A stretch of DNA of 64,000 bases from Teichococcus rhizosphaerae (GCF_002631185.1 NZ_PDNU01000001.1:62001-126000), one strand, 5' to 3'. Counted from the stretch's first letter, positions 1-8,443 are shown. A program made the numbers and translations. The notes: generated from the letters alone by a model not told the origin.

Positions 1-612
1 CTGGGTGGGGGAGGCATCGCCCACCTCGGTGCCGGGGGCGGGGGTGGGCACGGTGCCGGGCGGCAGCGCCGGGATGTGCGAGGGGCGTGGGGCGGCGCCA
101 TCGGCCATGGCGGCGGCGGCCTCGCTGCGGGGCGCCTGGCCGGCGATGGCGGCGGGAGCGGCCTCGGCGGGGGTGGAGACGATGGCGGCGAAGCGATCGA
201 AGAACTGGTCGGCCATCTGCTTGGCGGTGCTGTCGATCAGCCGCGCGCCGAGCTGCGCCATCTTGCCGCCCACCTGCGCCTTGACGTTGTAGCGCAGCAG
301 GGTGGTGTTGGGCCCCTGCTCCTCCAGCGCCACGTCGGCGCCGCCCTTGGCGAAGCCCATGGCGCCGCCATTGCCCTCGCCGCCGATGGTGTAGGAGGCG
401 GGCGGGTTGATGTTGGTGAGCTGCACCTTGCCGGTGAACTTCGCCGCCATCGGCCCGATCTTGACGCCGACGCGGGCCTGGAAGCTGTCGTCTCCCGTGC
501 GCTCGACCGACTCGCAGCCGGGAATGGAGGCGCGCAGCACCTCGGGATCGTTCAGGCCCTGCCAGACGGTCTCGCGCGGCGCCTCGATTCGCCGCTCACC
601 GGTCATTTCCAT
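1..612 (-). CDS. CoxG-like SRPBCC family protein (3' end outside window)
   Basis: The reverse strand is open from an ATG at 612 to the window edge, giving 204 codons with no stop, so the C-terminus is missing. The N-terminus reads MEMTGERRIEAPRETVW, followed by a stretch around GCESVERTGDD and a glycine-rich VGGKMAQLGARLID region. These are typical of the carbon monoxide dehydrogenase subunit G (CoxG) family of SRPBCC-fold proteins. In the cox system CoxG helps anchor the molybdenum hydroxylase to the membrane, but homologues accompany many other molybdenum hydroxylases. The SRPBCC domain covers about residues 1-150. After it the sequence turns Ala/Pro-rich, as in the tail that often precedes a C-terminal membrane anchor. 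A GGGAGAG ribosome-binding site lies just upstream. The partner hydroxylase would be expected beyond the left edge; the hydroxylase at 56-60 kb is too far away to share an operon. Confidence 0.85.
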   Translation of the reverse strand, partial: MEMTGERRIEAPRETVWQGLNDPEVLRASIPGCESVERTGDDSFQARVGVKIGPMAAKFTGKVQLTNINPPASYTIGGEGNGGAMGFAKGGADVALEEQGPNTTLLRYNVKAQVGGKMAQLGARLIDSTAKQMADQFFDRFAAIVSTPAEAAPAAIAGQAPRSEAAAAMADGAAPRPSHIPALPPGTVPTPAPGTEVGDASPTQ

Positions 613-782
613 CGCAACTCTCCCTCTACTGCTGTGCGGAAGCTAGGGCGGGCCGGCGCCGGGGGAAAGGGTGGCGCGGCCAATGGGTGGTGCCCCGGCC
701 GGGGCTGGTGTAGGGGCAGGGCACGGGAAAACCGCCGCGGCCGCCCTCGGGGCCGGCCGCCGGAAGCTGAAGGGGACGGACG

Positions 783-2258
783 ATGCCAGGGGTCTGGTCG
801 CGCCGCGGGATCGCGTGTCTGGGGGCGGCGCTGCCCTCCCTCCTGGCCGGGCTGCTGGCCGCCGGCCCGGCGCTGGCGGCACCGGCCGAAGGCGCCGCGC
901 CCGTGCTCTCCGCGCTGTGGGCGCTGCCCTTCGCCGGGGTGCTGCTCTCCATCGCGCTGATGCCGCTGCTGGCGGGCCATCTGTGGCACCACCACTACGG
1001 CAAGATCGCCGCCGGCTGGACGGCGCTGTTCCTGCTGCCCTACGCGCTGGCGTTCGGCACCGGTCACGCCTGGCATGAATTCGCGCATGTCATGGTGGGC
1101 GAGTACCTGCCCTTCATCACCCTTCTCCTCGCCCTCTACGCCGCGGGCGGCGGCGTGCTGCTGAAGGGCAGCCTGGTCGGCACGCCGGGCACCAACACGG
1201 CGCTGCTGGCGGTGGGCACCGCCATCGCCAGCCTGATGGGCACCACCGGCGCCTCGATGGTGCTGATCCGCCCGTTGCTGCGGGCCAACGCCGGGCGGCG
1301 GCGGAAGATGCACACCTTCGTCTTCTTCATCTTCCTAGTGAGCAACATCGGCGGCAGCCTGACCCCGCTCGGCGACCCGCCGCTCTATCTCGGCTTCCTC
1401 AAGGGGGTCAGCTTCTTCTGGCCCACCACCCACCTGTTCGGCGAGTTCCTGTTCTGCGCCGTGCTGCTGCTGGCCGTCTACTGGGTGCTGGACAGCCTGG
1501 CCTATGCGAAGGAGCGCAAGGCGCCCATCGCTCCCGCCGCCGAGGCCGCCATGCACGCGGACCACGCCGAGGCGCCGCCGCATGAGCGGCTGGCCATCGC
1601 CGGCTGGGTGAACGTGGCGCTGATCGGCGCCGTGGTGGCGGCCGTGCTGATGCAGGGGCTGTGGCAGCCGGGCGAGGTTTCGCTGCTCGGCCAGCCGATC
1701 GGGCTGGAGCGGGTGGTGGCCATGCTGATCTTCCTGGCCATCACCGCCGCCTCGGTGTGGCTCACGCCGGCCGGCATCCGCGAGGCGAACGGCTTCACCT
1801 GGGGCGCCATCGTGGAGGTGGCCAAGCTGTTCGCCGCCATCTTCCTCACCATGGCGCCGGTCCTGGCCATGCTGAAGGCCGGCCCCGCCGGGCCGCTGGC
1901 GGGCCTCGTGGCGCTCACCTCCGACCCTGCCGGCCAGCCCATTCCCTGGGTCTATTTCTGGCTGACCGGGCTGCTCTCCTCCTTTCTCGACAACGCGCCG
2001 ACCTACCTGGTCTTCTTCAACCTGGCGGGCGGCGACGCGGCGGCGCTGATGGGGCAGGGCGCGCTGACGCTGGCCGCCATCTCCTGCGGCGCGGTGTTCA
2101 TGGGCGCCAATTCGTATATCGGCAACGCGCCCAACTTCATGGTGAAGGCCATTGTCGAGGCGCAGGGTGTGCGCATGCCGAGCTTCTTCGGCTATTGCGG
2201 ATGGGCGCTGGTCTTCCTGGTGCCCACCTTCATCCTGGTCACGCTGCTGTTTTTCTGA
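783..2258 (+). CDS. Ion transporter superfamily membrane protein (putative sodium:proton antiporter / CitMHS_2-like)
   Basis: This 491-residue protein has about 11-12 hydrophobic segments. The first resembles a signal sequence ending near AGPALA. Conserved patches include LVGTPGTNTALLAVG, NIGGSLTPLGDPPLY and LLSSFLDNAPTYLVFFN, plus GANSYIGNAPNFMVKAI near the end. These re-entrant-loop Asn/Pro/Gly motifs are typical of the ArsB/NhaD/citrate ion-transporter superfamily, in the group often annotated as sodium:proton antiporter or putative citrate transporter. A purine-rich ribosome-binding site (GAAGGGGACGG) precedes the ATG. It sits 23 bases upstream of an isocitrate-lyase/PEP-mutase family gene, so the two are probably co-transcribed. 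That pairing favours an organic-acid or sodium-coupled role, but the substrate cannot be read from sequence. Confidence 0.75.
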   Translation: MPGVWSRRGIACLGAALPSLLAGLLAAGPALAAPAEGAAPVLSALWALPFAGVLLSIALMPLLAGHLWHHHYGKIAAGWTALFLLPYALAFGTGHAWHEFAHVMVGEYLPFITLLLALYAAGGGVLLKGSLVGTPGTNTALLAVGTAIASLMGTTGASMVLIRPLLRANAGRRRKMHTFVFFIFLVSNIGGSLTPLGDPPLYLGFLKGVSFFWPTTHLFGEFLFCAVLLLAVYWVLDSLAYAKERKAPIAPAAEAAMHADHAEAPPHERLAIAGWVNVALIGAVVAAVLMQGLWQPGEVSLLGQPIGLERVVAMLIFLAITAASVWLTPAGIREANGFTWGAIVEVAKLFAAIFLTMAPVLAMLKAGPAGPLAGLVALTSDPAGQPIPWVYFWLTGLLSSFLDNAPTYLVFFNLAGGDAAALMGQGALTLAAISCGAVFMGANSYIGNAPNFMVKAIVEAQGVRMPSFFGYCGWALVFLVPTFILVTLLFF

Positions 2259-2281
2259 AAGCGTCCATAAAGGAAACCTCA

Positions 2282-3205
2282 ATGCCCTACGTCATCGCCG
2301 ACGACCTGCCCGACGCGCCCGCCGGCCAGCGCTTCCGCGCCCTGCTGGAGCGGCCGCAGATCCTGCGCATGCCGGGCGCGCATCTCGGCATCGCGGCGCT
2401 GCTGGCGAAGCAGGCGGGGTTCGAGGCGCTCTACATGTCGGGCGCCGCCATGTCCGCCACCATGGGCCTGCCCGACCTCGGCATGATCACGGTCGATGAC
2501 GTCTCCTGGCACATCCGCCAGGTGGCGCGCGCCTCCGGCATGCCGGTGCTGGTGGATGGCGACACCGGCTATGGCGAGGCGCTGAACGTGATGCACATGG
2601 TGCGCTCCTTCGAGGAGGCGGGTGCGGCCGCCGTGCATCTCGAGGACCAGCTCCTGCCCAAGAAGTGCGGCCACCTGAACGACAAGAAGCTGGCCGACGC
2701 ACGGGACATGGCGGCCAAGGTCGCCGCCGCCCGCAAGGCGCGCCGCCACCTCTACCTGATCGCCCGCACCGACGCCGCCGCCAGCGAGGGCATGGACGGC
2801 GCCGTGGCCCGCGCCAGGCTCTACCTGGAGGCGGGGGCGGACGCGATCTTCCCCGAGGCGCTGACCACGCGCGAGATGTTCGAGGAGTTCGCCCGCCGCA
2901 TGCCGGGGGTGAAGCTGCTGGCCAACATGACCGAGTTCGGCCGCACGCCCTTCTTCACCGCCGAGGAATTCGAGGCGATGGGCTATTCCATGGTGATCTG
3001 GCCGGTCAGCCAGCTCCGCGTCGCCGCCCGCAGCATGGAGGAGCTCTACGCCGCCATCGCGCAGGATGGCGGCACCCACAAGATGCTCAACCGGATGCAG
3101 ACCCGCGCCGAGCTGTACGAGACCATCCGCTACCACGACTACGAGGCGCTGGATTCCACCCTGGTGAGGACCATCGTGCCCGAGGGCATGCCCCAGGGGA
3201 GCTGA
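2282..3205 (+). CDS. Isocitrate lyase/PEP mutase family protein (methylisocitrate lyase-like)
   Basis: A 307-residue TIM-barrel enzyme of the isocitrate lyase/phosphoenolpyruvate mutase superfamily. The magnesium-binding segment VDGDTGYGEA lies near residues 91-100, and the catalytic loop contains KKCGH at 127-131 with the active-site cysteine at 129. KKCGH is the signature of the methylisocitrate lyase and isocitrate lyase branch, which cleaves a C-C bond to release pyruvate or glyoxylate plus succinate. Oxaloacetate decarboxylases and PEP mutases usually differ at this loop. No other methylcitrate-cycle genes (prpC, prpD or acnD) lie nearby, so the physiological substrate is open. The start at 2282 follows an AAGGAAAC ribosome-binding site. 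The gene ends at a strong convergent terminator shared with the LysR gene. Confidence 0.82.
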   Translation: MPYVIADDLPDAPAGQRFRALLERPQILRMPGAHLGIAALLAKQAGFEALYMSGAAMSATMGLPDLGMITVDDVSWHIRQVARASGMPVLVDGDTGYGEALNVMHMVRSFEEAGAAAVHLEDQLLPKKCGHLNDKKLADARDMAAKVAAARKARRHLYLIARTDAAASEGMDGAVARARLYLEAGADAIFPEALTTREMFEEFARRMPGVKLLANMTEFGRTPFFTAEEFEAMGYSMVIWPVSQLRVAARSMEELYAAIAQDGGTHKMLNRMQTRAELYETIRYHDYEALDSTLVRTIVPEGMPQGS

Positions 3206-3212
3206 GGGGAAC

Positions 3213-3237
3213 GGCTGACCGGAGCGTCCGGTCAGCC
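3213..3237. terminator. Bidirectional terminator hairpin
   Basis: A perfect 11-base-pair stem, GGCTGACCGGA at 3213-3223 pairing with 3227-3237 around a GCG loop, separates the convergent lyase and LysR genes. The LysR stop codon (3232-3234) lies inside the right arm. There is no long U-tract. Confidence 0.7.
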
Positions 3238-4110
3238 TTCCAGCACCTCCGCCAGCGCCTCCGCGGCGGGGGAAAGGCTGGCGCCGCGCCGGCGCAGCAG
3301 CACGATGCGCCGGCGCAGCAGGGGAGAGGGCACGGGCCGCGTTTCCAGCAGCGGCGCCACCCGCAGCTCCACCGCGGTGGCCGGCAGCAGGCCGATGCCG
3401 AGCCCCGCCCGCACCAGCGCCACGGCCGTGCTCATGTAGGTCGCCTCATAGGCGGGGCGGATGGCCAGGCCGGCGGCGGCGAAGGCGTGCTCGGCCAGGG
3501 TGCGCAGGCTGCTTTCCGGGTCGGTCAGCACCAGCGGCGCGGCGGCCAGCGCGGGCAGGCCGACCTCCTTCAGCGCCGCGAAGGGATGGCCGGGCGGCAG
3601 CACCGCCACCAGCGAATCCTCGAAGAGCGGCGTCTCCTCCAGTTCCGGTTCCGGCCCGGCGGCGTGGCCGATGCCGAGCTCCGCCTCGCCCGCCTTCACC
3701 AGCGCCGCCACGCGCCGCGCCACCGCATCCCGCACCATGACGCGGATGCCGGGATGCGCCGCGCGCAGCCGCGCCAGCGCCCCCGGCAGCAGGTTGGCCG
3801 CGACCGAGGGGAGCACCGCCAGATGCACCACGCCGGAGCGCCGCTGCGCCTGCTCCCGCGCGCCGGCCACCACCGTTTCCAGATCGTCCAGGATGCGCTG
3901 GAAGGAGGCCGCCAGCGCCTGCCCCGCCGGGGTGGGCCGCACGCCCCGCGCCGAGCGGTCGAACAGCGTGACGCCGAGGCTCTCCTCCAGCGCCCGGATC
4001 TGCAAGGTCAGGGCGGGCTGCGACACATGCAGCCGCAACGCCGCCCGGCCGAAGCTGCCGGTCTCCACCGCCGCCGTCAGCGCGCGGATCTGCCGCAGGG
4101 AGTAGCTCAT
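3232..4110 (-). CDS. LysR family transcriptional regulator
   Basis: A 292-residue protein with a winged helix-turn-helix at residues 3-62 (FGRAALRLHVSQPALTLQIR and the wing with LFDRSARGVRPT). A periplasmic-binding-protein-like effector domain follows from about residue 90 to the end. This is the standard LysR layout and length. The gene is divergent from the Bug receptor gene at 4224. An inverted repeat with T-N11-A spacing begins one base beyond its start codon (4111-4143), so it probably represses itself and controls the Bug-AtuA operon. The effector is unknown; a substrate or intermediate of the neighbouring pathway is the obvious candidate. Confidence 0.88.
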   Translation of the reverse strand: MSYSLRQIRALTAAVETGSFGRAALRLHVSQPALTLQIRALEESLGVTLFDRSARGVRPTPAGQALAASFQRILDDLETVVAGAREQAQRRSGVVHLAVLPSVAANLLPGALARLRAAHPGIRVMVRDAVARRVAALVKAGEAELGIGHAAGPEPELEETPLFEDSLVAVLPPGHPFAALKEVGLPALAAAPLVLTDPESSLRTLAEHAFAAAGLAIRPAYEATYMSTAVALVRAGLGIGLLPATAVELRVAPLLETRPVPSPLLRRRIVLLRRRGASLSPAAEALAEVLEG

Positions 4111-4143
4111 GAGGTTTTCCTATGAGTGCGCCAGGAAAAACTC
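4111..4143. promoter_or_regulatory. Candidate LysR-box operator (T-N11-A inverted repeat)
   Basis: GAGGTTTTCCT at 4111-4121 is mirrored by AGGAAAAACTC at 4133-4143, with 10 of 11 bases matching and exactly 11 bases between the arms. This is the T-N11-A architecture bound by LysR-type regulators. It directly abuts the LysR start codon at 4110 and lies 80 bases upstream of the divergent Bug gene. Confidence 0.6.
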
Positions 4144-4223
4144 AATGGACTTATGGCCCTGCGCGCGGCGAGATGGGGGGGAAGGGGCCGGAGCGAGCCC
4201 CGCCCGGTTGGAGACGCAGCACC

Positions 4224-5219
4224 ATGACCCCAATCCCGCCCCGCCGCCGCACCCTGCTGGCCGGCGGCCTCGGCCTCGCCGCCCTGCCGCTGGCCGCGCC
4301 CGCCCTTCGCGCGCAGGAAGCCTGGCCCAGCCGCCCCATCCGGATGGTCGTGCCCTTCGGCGCCGGCACCAGCACGGACATCATGACGCGCCTCGTCGCC
4401 GTGCCGATGTCGAAGGCCCTGGGCCAGCCGGTGGTGGTGGAGAACCGCGCCGGGGCGGGGGGCGTGGTGGGCAGCGACGCCGTCGCCAAGGCCGCGCCCG
4501 ACGGCTACACCCTCTGCATGGGCAGCATTGCCTCGCATTCGGTGAATGTCTCGCTGATGCCCAGCATGCCCTATGACGTGCTGCGGGACTTCACGCCGCT
4601 TTCCCTCGTCACCGAGGCGCCGAACCTGCTGGTGGTCTCGCCCAAGGTGCCGGCGAGGACGCTGCCCGAGTTCATCGCCTGGGCGAAGCAGCAGCGGGGC
4701 GGGGTGAGCTACGCCTCGGCGGGCAACGGCACCTCCAGCCACCTGGCGGGGGAGCTTCTGAAGCTGCGCAGCGGCGCGCCGCTGGAGCACGTGCCCTACC
4801 GCAGCGGTGCCCAGGCGGTGACCGACGTGGTGGCCGGCAACGTGCCGATGATCGTCTATCAGGTGACGGCGGTGCTGCCCTTCGTGCGCGAGGGCACGCT
4901 GCGGGCGCTGGCCGCCACCTCGGCGCGGCGGCTGGAGCTGACGCCGGAGATCCCCACCGCCATCGAGCAGGGCATCGAGGGGTTCGACGTTTCCGCCTGG
5001 CACGGGCTGTTCGCCCCCGCCGGCCTGCCCGCCCCGGTGCGGGACCGCATCTATGCCGCGCTGAAGGCGGCGCTCGACGCCCCGGAGATGCGCGCCCAGC
5101 TCCGCGACCAGGGCCTGCAGCCGATCGGCATGGCGCCGGCCGAGTTCCGCACCTGGCTGGAAGGCGACATCGCCAAGTGGCGCGAGGTGGTGCGCATCTC
5201 CGGCGCCAGGGCCGATTGA
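4224..5219 (+). CDS. Tripartite tricarboxylate transporter (Bug/TctC family) substrate-binding receptor
   Basis: A 331-residue periplasmic receptor. The N-terminus has basic residues (RRRTLLAGG) followed by a hydrophobic stretch ending APALRAQ, which is a Sec or Tat export signal. The mature start AWPSRPIRMVVPFGAGTSTD and the later VVVENRAGAGG are Bug-family hallmarks, and the length is normal. Bug proteins capture carboxylates or other small acids in the periplasm, classically for the TctAB membrane pair. No TctA or TctB gene is present here, so this is an orphan receptor. I chose the ATG at 4224 because GGAGA sits about nine bases upstream and the export signal begins there; an in-frame ATG at 4122 would overlap the LysR operator. 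It is followed 11 bases later by the AtuA gene, probably in one operon. Confidence 0.9.
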   Translation: MTPIPPRRRTLLAGGLGLAALPLAAPALRAQEAWPSRPIRMVVPFGAGTSTDIMTRLVAVPMSKALGQPVVVENRAGAGGVVGSDAVAKAAPDGYTLCMGSIASHSVNVSLMPSMPYDVLRDFTPLSLVTEAPNLLVVSPKVPARTLPEFIAWAKQQRGGVSYASAGNGTSSHLAGELLKLRSGAPLEHVPYRSGAQAVTDVVAGNVPMIVYQVTAVLPFVREGTLRALAATSARRLELTPEIPTAIEQGIEGFDVSAWHGLFAPAGLPAPVRDRIYAALKAALDAPEMRAQLRDQGLQPIGMAPAEFRTWLEGDIAKWREVVRISGARAD

Positions 5220-5230
5220 GGGAACACGCC

Positions 5231-6616
5231 ATGCCTTCCGACACGATGCTGCGCATCGGCTGCGGCTCCGGCTTCTCGGGGGACCGGCTGGACGCGCCCG
5301 GCCCGGTGGTGGACGCCCTGATCGCCGCCGGCGGCCCGGCCGCGCTGATGCTGGAGGTGCTGGGCGAGCGCACCCTGGCGCTTGCCCAGCGCGAGCGGCT
5401 GCACAGGCCGGAGGCGGGGTTCGAGCCGGCGCTGATCGCGCTGCTGCGGCCCATCCTCGCGCGCTGCGTGGCGCATGGCGTCCCCATCGTCACCAATGGC
5501 GGCGCGGCCAATCCGCGCGGCGCCGCGCGGGCGGTGCTGGCGCTGGGGCGGGAGCTGTGCCTGCCCGCGCTCCGCATCGGCGTGGTGGAGGGCGACGACA
5601 TCCGCGGCACCGGTGCGCTCGACGACCTCGAACCCTGGGAAGGGGATGCGGGGGCGGTGCTGGAGCCGGCGAGCGTGATCGCCGCCAACGTCTATCTCGG
5701 TGCCGCGCCGATCGCCGAGGCGCTGCGGGGCGGTGCGCAGGTGGTGGTCACCGGCCGCTGCTCCGACCCCGCCCTGGCGCTGGGCCCCATGCTGGCGCAT
5801 TTCGGCTGGCGCGAGGATGACTGGGACCGGCTCGCCGCCGGCACGATGGCCGGGCATCTGCTGGAATGCGGCGCCCAGGTCACGGGCGGCTACTTCGCCG
5901 ACCCGGGGGTGAAGGACGTGCCCGGCATGGCGGAACTCGGCTTTCCCATCGCCGAGATCGGCGCCGACGGGTCGGTGCTGATCACCAAGCCGGAGGGCAC
6001 GGGCGGCGTGGTGGACCGCCGCACCGTGACCGAGCAGCTTCTCTACGAGCTGCACGACCCTGCCGCCTACCTGACGCCGGACGTGGTGCTGGACATCACC
6101 GGGGTCAGCATCGCCGAGGAGGGGCCGGACCGGGTCCGCGTCTCCGGCGCGCGCGGGCGGCCGCGGCCGGAGCGGCTGAAGGCCACCGTCAGCCTGCCCG
6201 GCGGCTGGCTGGGGGAGGGCGAGATCTCCTATGCCGGCCCCAATGCCCGCGCCCGCGCGGAGCTGGCCGGCCGCACCCTGCTGGAGCGGCTGCGGATGCT
6301 GGGGCTGGAGCGCGGCGCGCGGCTCGACCTGATCGGCGTGGTCAGCGTCTTCGCGGGCGATGCGGGGGTGCCGGCGGGCAGCGAGGCGCTGGCGCCCTCC
6401 GACCTGCGCCTGCGCCTGGCCGTGGCCACCGGAACGCGCGAGGAGGCGGAGCGGGCGGTGCGCGAGGTGCTCTCGCTCTATTGCTGCGGCCCGGCGGGCG
6501 GCGGCGGCGTGCGGACCCGCGTCGTGGACCGCATCCGCACCCTCTCCTTCCTGGTGCCGCGCGAGCGGCTTTCCCCCCGCGTCACCTTGCTGGACCTGGC
6601 GGAGGCCACGGCATGA
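5231..6616 (+). CDS. AtuA-type (DUF1446) acyclic terpene utilisation family protein
   Basis: A 461-residue protein whose N-terminus LRIGCGSGFSGDRLD and internal segments IVTNGGAANPRGAARAV and VVTGRCSDPALALGP mark the DUF1446/AtuA family. AtuA was named from the acyclic terpene (citronellol/geraniol) utilisation cluster of Pseudomonas, but family members occur widely beside CoA-ester catabolic genes. The biochemical reaction is not firmly established. The next gene overlaps its stop by an ATGA and encodes the small domain that is fused to AtuA in some species, so the pair probably forms one functional unit. The upstream Bug receptor suggests that the substrate is an imported acid. The other atu genes are not seen, so terpene degradation itself is not supported. 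Confidence 0.8.
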   Translation: MPSDTMLRIGCGSGFSGDRLDAPGPVVDALIAAGGPAALMLEVLGERTLALAQRERLHRPEAGFEPALIALLRPILARCVAHGVPIVTNGGAANPRGAARAVLALGRELCLPALRIGVVEGDDIRGTGALDDLEPWEGDAGAVLEPASVIAANVYLGAAPIAEALRGGAQVVVTGRCSDPALALGPMLAHFGWREDDWDRLAAGTMAGHLLECGAQVTGGYFADPGVKDVPGMAELGFPIAEIGADGSVLITKPEGTGGVVDRRTVTEQLLYELHDPAAYLTPDVVLDITGVSIAEEGPDRVRVSGARGRPRPERLKATVSLPGGWLGEGEISYAGPNARARAELAGRTLLERLRMLGLERGARLDLIGVVSVFAGDAGVPAGSEALAPSDLRLRLAVATGTREEAERAVREVLSLYCCGPAGGGGVRTRVVDRIRTLSFLVPRERLSPRVTLLDLAEATA

Positions 6617-6939
6617 GCACCGTTCCGCTGTACCGGTTCGCCCATGCCCGGGCGGGAGACAAGGGCAACCGCCTGAACATCGCGCTCATCGCCCATCGCG
6701 CGGAGGACTGGCCATGGCTGGCCGCGCAGGTGACGGAAGCGCGGGTGCTGGCGCTGTTCGCCCATCGCGGCGCCACGGCGGTGCGGCGGCATGACCTGCC
6801 GGGGCTCGGCGCCTTCAACTTCGTCATCGAGGACGTGCTGCAGGGCGGCGTGAACGGCGCGCTGAACCTGGACGGGCATGGCAAGTCGCTCTCCTTCCAC
6901 CTGCTGAGCCTGCCGGTGGAGGCGCCCGCGCCGGATTGA
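6613..6939 (+). CDS. AtuA-associated small protein (C-terminal AtuA-like domain)
   Basis: A 108-residue soluble protein beginning MSTVPLYRFAHARAGDKGN. The segments RAGDKGNRLNIALIA and LGAFNFVIEDVLQGGVNGALNLDGHGK match the small domain that follows DUF1446 proteins as a separate subunit or as a C-terminal fusion. The ATG at 6613 shares four bases (ATGA) with the upstream stop, implying translational coupling and perhaps complex formation. Its last codons lie in one copy of a 24-base tandem duplication that continues past the stop (6920-6969). Confidence 0.75.
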   Translation: MSTVPLYRFAHARAGDKGNRLNIALIAHRAEDWPWLAAQVTEARVLALFAHRGATAVRRHDLPGLGAFNFVIEDVLQGGVNGALNLDGHGKSLSFHLLSLPVEAPAPD

Positions 6940-6969
6940 AGCCCCAGGCGCCCGCGCCGGATTGAAGCC
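6920..6969. repeat. Tandem 24-base direct repeat spanning a stop codon
   Basis: A 24-base unit containing GCGCCCGCGCCGGATTGAAG occurs at 6920-6943 and again at 6946-6969, a period of 26 bases. It covers the end of the AtuA-associated gene, so the final codons and TGA are duplicated in the downstream spacer. It looks like a recent local duplication. Confidence 0.85.
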
Positions 6970-7002
6970 ACGGAGGGCGGCGGTTCTGCTACGCTGCGCC
7001 GC

Positions 7003-8388
7003 ATGGGAATGAAACGCCGAGACATGCTGCTGGCGGCCGCCATCGCGCCGCTGGCCACCCGCCTGCCCGCGCCGCGAACCGCCGCCGCCCAAGGCTCCAC
7101 GCCAGGTTCCAGCCAGGACCTCGCGGAACTGCCGCCCGTGCTGATGATCCACGGCAATGGCGACCACGCCGCGCTGTGGATGACCACGCTGTGGCGCTTC
7201 GAGTCGAATGGCTGGCCGCGCGAGCGCCTCGCCGCCCTCAACCTGCCCGACCCGCTGGCGCGCGACGACGACGCCATCCCCCAGCCGCGGCGCAGCGGCA
7301 CCGAGGATTTCCGGCGCGCCACCGAGGCGGCGGTGGCGGCGCTGCGCCAGCGCACTGGCGCGGCGCGGGTGGCGCTGGTGGGCAACAGCCGCGGCGGCTA
7401 CCCGATCCGCGACTTCGTGGTGCATGGGGACGGCGCGCCGCAGGTCTCGCACGCCGTGCTGTGCGGCACGCCGAACCGGGGTGTCTATGACTGGGAATGG
7501 AGCCGCAACCGCGAGTTCAACGGCCGCTCCGACTTCCTCCGCCGGCTGAACGGCGGCGAGACGGACGTGGTGCCCGGCACCGCCTTCCTGACCCTGCGCA
7601 GCGACGGCAACGACCTCTACGCCCAGCCGGACGGGGCGATCTCCGGCCGCCCCGGCACGCCCACCGGCGTCGACGCCACCGGCCCCGAGCTGCGCGGCGC
7701 CACCAACCTGGTGCTGGGCCAGCTCGACCACCGGGAGGTGGCCTATCACGCGCGCGCCTTCCGCGAGATGTACCGCTTCATCGCCGGTCGGGAGCCGGAG
7801 CGGCTGGCGGTGCTGCCCGAGGCGCGGCCGGTGCTGGACGGCATCGTCAGCGGCACGCCCGGCGGGGTGCAGACCAACCGCCCCGTGCCCGGCGCCACCG
7901 TGGCGGTGTGGCGCACCGACCCGGAGACCGGCGCGCGCATGGGCGAGGCCCTGCACCGCCGCACCACGGGGGAGGATGGCCGCTGGGGCCCGGTGACGGT
8001 GGCGCCGGACTGGACGCTGGAGCTGGAGGTGGCCGCCCCCGGCCACCCGGTGACGCATTTCTACCGCTCGCCCTTTCCGCGCTCGTCGGACGTGGTGCAT
8101 CTGCGCCCGGCCCGGCCGGTCTCGGCGGAGGACCGGGCGGCGGGGGCGGTGCTGCTGTTCACCCGCCCGCGCGGCTATTTCGCCCGCCCGCGCGACGCCA
8201 TCATCCTCGATGGCCGCGAGCCGGAGCAGGTGCCGCCGGGCCTGGCGCGGCTGGCGACGGTGACGCTGCGCCGGCCGGCCGCCGAGCTGGGCCGGCCGGT
8301 GCTCGCCCAGTTCAACGAGGAGCGCGTGGTGGCCCGCCTCTGGCCCATCGCGGAAGACCGCGTGAGCGTCGCGGAGATGACCTTCTAA
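7003..8388 (+). CDS. Exported alpha/beta hydrolase (lipase/esterase-like)
   Basis: A 461-residue protein with a Tat-like export signal: KRRDMLLAAA followed by an alanine-rich stretch ending near AAAQG. From about residue 45 the sequence LPPVLMIHGNGDHAALW supplies the HG oxyanion region of an alpha/beta hydrolase. The nucleophile elbow is GNSRGG near residues 127-132. After about residue 280 a second domain begins (VQTNRPVPGATVAVWRTDPETGARMG) that looks like beta-sandwich modules for substrate or surface binding. I therefore read it as a secreted serine esterase, lipase or polyester-type hydrolase; the exact substrate is not determinable. It stands alone between the AtuA pair and a convergent terminator. 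Confidence 0.7.
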   Translation: MGMKRRDMLLAAAIAPLATRLPAPRTAAAQGSTPGSSQDLAELPPVLMIHGNGDHAALWMTTLWRFESNGWPRERLAALNLPDPLARDDDAIPQPRRSGTEDFRRATEAAVAALRQRTGAARVALVGNSRGGYPIRDFVVHGDGAPQVSHAVLCGTPNRGVYDWEWSRNREFNGRSDFLRRLNGGETDVVPGTAFLTLRSDGNDLYAQPDGAISGRPGTPTGVDATGPELRGATNLVLGQLDHREVAYHARAFREMYRFIAGREPERLAVLPEARPVLDGIVSGTPGGVQTNRPVPGATVAVWRTDPETGARMGEALHRRTTGEDGRWGPVTVAPDWTLELEVAAPGHPVTHFYRSPFPRSSDVVHLRPARPVSAEDRAAGAVLLFTRPRGYFARPRDAIILDGREPEQVPPGLARLATVTLRRPAAELGRPVLAQFNEERVVARLWPIAEDRVSVAEMTF

Positions 8389-8407
8389 ACCCCCGGGGAA
8401 GGGACCG

Positions 8408-8435
8408 GGCCCGGGAAGCTTCCCTGTCCCGGGCC
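8408..8435. terminator. Bidirectional terminator hairpin
   Basis: GGCCCGGGA at 8408-8416 pairs with TCCCGGGCC at 8427-8435 between the convergent hydrolase and CoA-transferase genes. Flanking GGGA (8401) and TTCCC (from 8437) can extend the stem imperfectly. Confidence 0.6.
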
Positions 8436-8443
8436 GTTCCCGC

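Noticed and set aside
76-960. Long plus-strand open frames opposite the CoxG-like gene
   Set aside because: They are Arg/Gly/Ala-rich antisense frames caused by high GC; the minus strand encodes a recognisable CoxG-like protein with a good ribosome-binding site.
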